Shown: positions 6,397 to 8,269 of the stretch, piece after piece
Layout of the letters: each line of letters begins with the position of its first letter
Numbering within the stretch: position 1 is the first letter of the stretch
Source: JAYEHC01 sp964490635
Lineage (GTDB): Bacteria; Patescibacteriota; Minisyncoccia; JAHIHE01; JAGLIN01
DNA: 8,269 nucleotides
NCBI GenBank assembly: GCA_964490635.1
Contig: CAZBCK010000045.1
Location: forward strand, 1 to 8,269
Direction of reading: 5' to 3'
Notes under the pieces: model-generated
The model's database searches: none
Told to the model about the DNA's origin: nothing
The model's input: the letters and a program-made list of their open reading frames with translations, nothing else
Translations under genes and position numbers: made by a program

Positions 6397-7518
6397 ATGA
6401 ATAAACAACAAACAATTTTCAGCGCGATTCAGCCATCGGGGGAATTGCATATTGGCAATTATTTGGGAGCTCTTAAAAATTTCACGGAGCTTCAGAATAA
6501 ATATAATTGCTTTTTCTTCATCGCTGACTATCACTCAATTACAGGGGATTATGATCCGAAAGAAAAGCCAGCGCAAATTTTTGACTTGGCGCTGGATTTT
6601 TTGGCGGCCGGACTGGATCCTGAAAAATGTACGCTTGCCGTTCAATCTCAAATTCCGGGACATACCGAACTGGCTTGGATCTTCAATACCGTTACGCCAA
6701 TTTCAGAACTGCAAAGAATGACACAGTTTAAAGATAAAGCAAATCATCAAAATAAAAATATCAATATAGGTTTATTTGATTATCCGGTTTTGCAAGCGGC
6801 GGATATTTTAATATATAAAGCATGTTTGGTTCCAGTCGGACAAGATCAAGTCCAACATGTTGAACTGACCAGAAAAATTGCGCGATTTTTTAATAATAAA
6901 TTCGGCAAAACATTCCCCGAACCGAAAGATATAATTACGGAAACGCCAAAAATAATGTCGCTGGCGGATCCGACAAAAAAGATGAGCAAAAGCCACGGCG
7001 CAAAATCTTATATTGGAATTAACGATGAACCAGAGATGATTAAGAAGAAAATGAGGAAAGCGGTAACAGTTTCAAATTTAAAAGAATTGTTTGACAAAAA
7101 AATTATATCGTTTGGACTTGATGGATTAGAAAAGTCTCTACAGGAAGAACAAAAGAAACGCTTGAAAGAAAGCAATGCGATATTTTTAAGTATTGATAAT
7201 AGTGCATCTAAAGAAGATCAATTTAATGCTTATGGTGTCGTTAATTTATATGATCTTTTAAGAAACTTTGGGACAAAAGAACATAAAAAATATTTCTTTA
7301 ATAAATTTAAAGATCAAAACATAAAATTCTCTGAATTAAAAGACACGCTTGCTGAAGATATTTCAAACTACTTCGCGCCTTTCAGAAAAAAACGAAAGGA
7401 GTTGGAAAATAATCCGGAATATGTGAAAAAAGTTTTGGAAGAAGGCGCAGAAAAAGCAAGAGTGATCGCGCGGGAAACAATGAAAGAAGTGAAAGAGAAA
7501 GTGGGATTGATAATCTAA
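6397..7518 (+). CDS. trpS: Tryptophan-tRNA ligase (TrpRS)
   Basis: A class Ic synthetase of 373 residues that charges tRNA-Trp in the cytoplasm. It opens with FSAIQPSGELHIGNYLGAL, holding the HIGN form of the HIGH motif (18-21). Other landmarks are ADYHSIT (43-49), the LFDYPVLQAADILIY block (126-140), VPVGQDQVQHVELTR (145-159) and KKMSKS (194-199). Typical bacterial TrpRS has about 330 residues. The extra length lies mainly between KAVT (221-224) and GVVNLYDLLRNFG (280-292), where a charged stretch of about 55 residues replaces a much shorter linker. The C-terminal helix (about 335-370) is Lys/Glu-rich as usual. The ATG sits at the predicted transcription start, with no room for a ribosome-binding site. 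The gene is monocistronic by spacing: a terminator lies upstream and a palindromic repeat follows the stop. Confidence 0.96.
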   Translation: MNKQQTIFSAIQPSGELHIGNYLGALKNFTELQNKYNCFFFIADYHSITGDYDPKEKPAQIFDLALDFLAAGLDPEKCTLAVQSQIPGHTELAWIFNTVTPISELQRMTQFKDKANHQNKNINIGLFDYPVLQAADILIYKACLVPVGQDQVQHVELTRKIARFFNNKFGKTFPEPKDIITETPKIMSLADPTKKMSKSHGAKSYIGINDEPEMIKKKMRKAVTVSNLKELFDKKIISFGLDGLEKSLQEEQKKRLKESNAIFLSIDNSASKEDQFNAYGVVNLYDLLRNFGTKEHKKYFFNKFKDQNIKFSELKDTLAEDISNYFAPFRKKRKELENNPEYVKKVLEEGAEKARVIARETMKEVKEKVGLII

Positions 7519-7519
7519 C

Positions 7520-7596
7520 ACACCCCCAACCCTTCTCAAGAAAGGACTTTCATATTCCCCTCTTGAGAAGGGTGATTCGCAAAGCGGATGGAGTGT
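7520..7596. repeat. Palindromic element just after trpS
   Basis: A perfect 12-bp stem, CCCTTCTCAAGA (7530-7541) with its complement at 7561-7572, has a 19-base loop. Outside it, 7520-7526 pairs with 7590-7596 at 6 of 7 positions, and a small hairpin (ATTCGC-AAA-GCGGAT, about 7575-7589) fills the right arm. No T-run follows, so it is an unlikely classical terminator. It starts 2 bases after the trpS stop. Confidence 0.75.
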
Positions 7597-7599
7597 ATT

Positions 7600-7734
7600 A
7601 TGCTAACTTGCTTAAATAATTTCACTTTTGCAAATTAAAAAAATTATACGAAAATCATTGTTTATTGAGACTTACTGGATTCCCGCCTCCGCGGGAATGA
7701 CAAAAATAATGGAATTATTTAAGCAGGTTAGTAT
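7600..7734. mobile_element. 135-bp MITE-like element with 24-bp inverted ends
   Basis: The ends at 7600-7623 and 7711-7734 are reverse complements at 21 of 24 positions (shared core TGCTTAAATAATT). The interior is AT-rich, has no reading frame, and carries copy C of the 28-bp palindromic repeat at 7675-7702. This looks like a small non-autonomous element, possibly with one repeat nested in another. No transposase is in the window. Confidence 0.65.
7675..7702 (-). repeat. 28-bp palindromic repeat, copy C
   Basis: CTGG, ATTCCCGC, CTCC, GCGGGAAT, GACA on the plus strand: a perfect 8-bp stem with a 4-base loop. It matches copy B at 2819-2846 except for the paired stem change, and has the same orientation as copy B. 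Confidence 0.85.
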
Positions 7735-7769
7735 AAATAAAAAAAATAGAACTGTAAATTTTACAGTTC
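7735..7769 (-). terminator. Rho-independent terminator of the minus-strand 59-aa gene
   Basis: On the minus strand, GAACTGTA (7769-7762) pairs with TACAGTTC (7756-7749) around a 5-base loop. A T-rich tract, mostly Ts, follows through about 7735. The 5' arm contains the last two codons of the small gene, and its stop lies in the start of the loop, so gene end and terminator overlap. On the plus strand the same hairpin lacks a T-run. Confidence 0.8.
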
Positions 7770-7940
7770 CGCTTTGTTTGCAAGTTTAAAATCAATTCTT
7801 GCGCATAGCCATTTATTACGGCAATGACTGCACAATTCATCACTCATTCTTTGCCGACAAGAAATTCCTATACTTTTTCTCTCTTGTGTTCTCCTAACTC
7901 TCTCTAATATTCTTTTAATTATTCTTCTACTGAATGACAT
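7761..7940 (-). CDS. Small basic four-cysteine protein (hypothetical)
   Basis: ATG at 7940 (minus) opens 59 codons to TAA at 7763-7761. The first half is strongly basic and likely helical (SRRIIKRILERVRRTQERK). The second half has C28, C37, C40 and C46, with H39 inside ELCSHCRNKWLC, a spacing that could bind a zinc ion. I do not recognise a named family. Zinc-dependent RNA or DNA binding is a guess from charge and cysteines. Three independent signals support it as a real gene: an AGGAGG site 5 bases before the ATG, a terminator over the stop codon, and a coherent composition with no low-complexity drift. It may be transcribed from the candidate promoter near 8171-8199 through the hairpin at 7982-8022. 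Confidence 0.72.
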   Translation of the reverse strand: MSFSRRIIKRILERVRRTQERKSIGISCRQRMSDELCSHCRNKWLCARIDFKLANKAEL

Positions 7941-7945
7941 CTTGC

Positions 7946-7951
7946 CCTCCT
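7946..7951 (-). promoter_or_regulatory. Shine-Dalgarno site for the 59-aa gene
   Basis: The minus strand reads AGGAGG, then GCAAG, then ATG at 7940. The 5-base spacing is favourable. It contrasts with the main plus-strand genes, none of which shows such a site. Confidence 0.85.
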
Positions 7952-7981
7952 ATTATCTTTACTCCTTACACCTTCGTTGAG

Positions 7982-8022
7982 GCATAAAAAAATACCCCGA
8001 TTATCAGGATATTTTTTTATGC
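7982..8022 (-). terminator. Long hairpin, probable minus-strand terminator or attenuator
   Basis: A perfect 13-bp A/T-rich stem (7982-7994 with 8010-8022) extends inward. On the minus strand the extra pairs are G-U, two C-G, G-U, then two Watson-Crick pairs, about 19 bp in all with a 3-base loop. On the plus strand the two wobble positions become C-A mismatches, so the structure fits a minus-strand RNA better. The 3' arm carries a run of seven Us. It lies about 30 bases upstream of the ribosome-binding site of the 59-aa gene, so it could end an upstream transcript or regulate that gene. Confidence 0.6.
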
Positions 8023-8269
8023 TTTAATGGGAAAGAAATGAATTTGAGAATGAATTGAAAAATAGAAGAAACGAACATTGACCAATAAAATGACTGTGTG
8101 TAATTTAGAGCCGCCTGGCAACCACTGACAATCATAGTTGTTTGATTAACATTTTTTATTCCTGTTTTCAATTATTATTCATTTTAAAAGTTCTGTCAAC
8201 CCCACCCAAATATATTTTCATTTTATTCATTTGCCAAAATAAAAACTTAGGGTTAGAATTAAGATAGTT
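8023..8269. other. Window end without a supported gene
   Basis: Together with 7941-8022 this makes over 300 bases with no recognised gene. The visible content is a candidate minus-strand promoter (8171-8199) and a segment that would be transcribed from it towards the hairpin at 7982-8022. That segment has small local hairpins, such as around GCCGCCTGGC near 8111-8120, and a weak 43-codon minus-strand reading frame that I do not accept as a gene. It could be an RNA leader or a small RNA. Confidence 0.4.
8171..8199 (-). promoter_or_regulatory. Candidate minus-strand promoter
   Basis: Reading the minus strand, TTGACA (8199-8194) is a perfect -35 box. A spacer of 17 bases leads to AATAAT (8176-8171), five of six matches to the -10 consensus. 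A transcript would start near 8164 and run through the hairpin at 7982-8022 towards the 59-aa gene. Confidence 0.5.

Noticed and set aside
6452..6721. 89-codon plus-strand frame inside trpS
   Set aside because: Out-of-frame reading of the TrpRS catalytic domain.
2681..7702. The three 28-bp repeats as a CRISPR array
   Set aside because: Only three copies, in mixed orientation and kilobases apart, with no regular spacers or cas genes.
8005..8136. 43-codon minus-strand reading frame starting MIVSGCQAAL, preceded by a 6-codon frame overlapping it by ATGA
   Set aside because: No ribosome-binding site for the longer frame, it runs into the hairpin, and its composition is that of AT-rich filler.

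Overview
The window is AT-rich and mostly plus-strand. Six recognisable or family-level protein genes and one tRNA are separated by repeat-filled intergenic gaps. The gene set points to a candidate-phyla-radiation bacterium (Patescibacteria, probably Parcubacteria/Moranbacteria-like). It combines a short Gly-rich SecG beside a membrane-anchored peptide-binding protein, a cupin-type (archaeal-class) glucose-6-phosphate isomerase, an RNase J, weak or absent Shine-Dalgarno sites on the main genes, and many short palindromic repeats. The lineage is an inference from gene style, not from a marker phylogeny.

Layout. 53-475: promoter and a four-helix PF04020-type membrane protein. 549-776: secG. 777-1026: a gap dominated by a 65-nt imperfect palindrome. 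1027-2676: an extracytoplasmic peptide-binding protein (SBP_bac_5) with an N-terminal anchor and no permease nearby. 2681-2846: a 166-bp segment bounded by inverted copies of a 28-bp palindromic repeat. 2849-3613: cupin glucose-6-phosphate isomerase. 3689-3944, minus strand: a small three-helix membrane protein gene with a perfect Shine-Dalgarno site, broken by one extra base in an A5 run. 4035-4125: palindromic element, copy 1. 4183-4266: tRNA-Leu(CAG). 4274-4360: a two-hairpin palindromic element. 4405-6102: RNase J. 6134-6228: palindromic element, copy 2. 6320-6360: rho-independent terminator. 6362-6390: near-consensus promoter placing the transcription start on the trpS ATG. 6397-7518: trpS. 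7520-7734: two more palindromic elements, one carrying a third copy of the 28-bp repeat. 7761-7940, minus strand: a 59-aa basic four-cysteine protein with a strong ribosome-binding site and a terminator over its stop codon. Upstream of it, at 7982-8199, lie a long hairpin and a candidate minus-strand promoter.

The named genes are housekeeping functions: protein export, peptide binding, glycolysis, RNA decay and Trp-tRNA charging. They do not form one pathway, and spacing suggests mostly independent transcription. The least expected material is on the minus strand: two small genes with the window's only textbook ribosome-binding sites. One is frameshifted. The other is a short Cys-rich protein with its own hairpin leader. 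The intergenic elements share one architecture, outer inverted ends enclosing two smaller hairpins, although their sequences differ.
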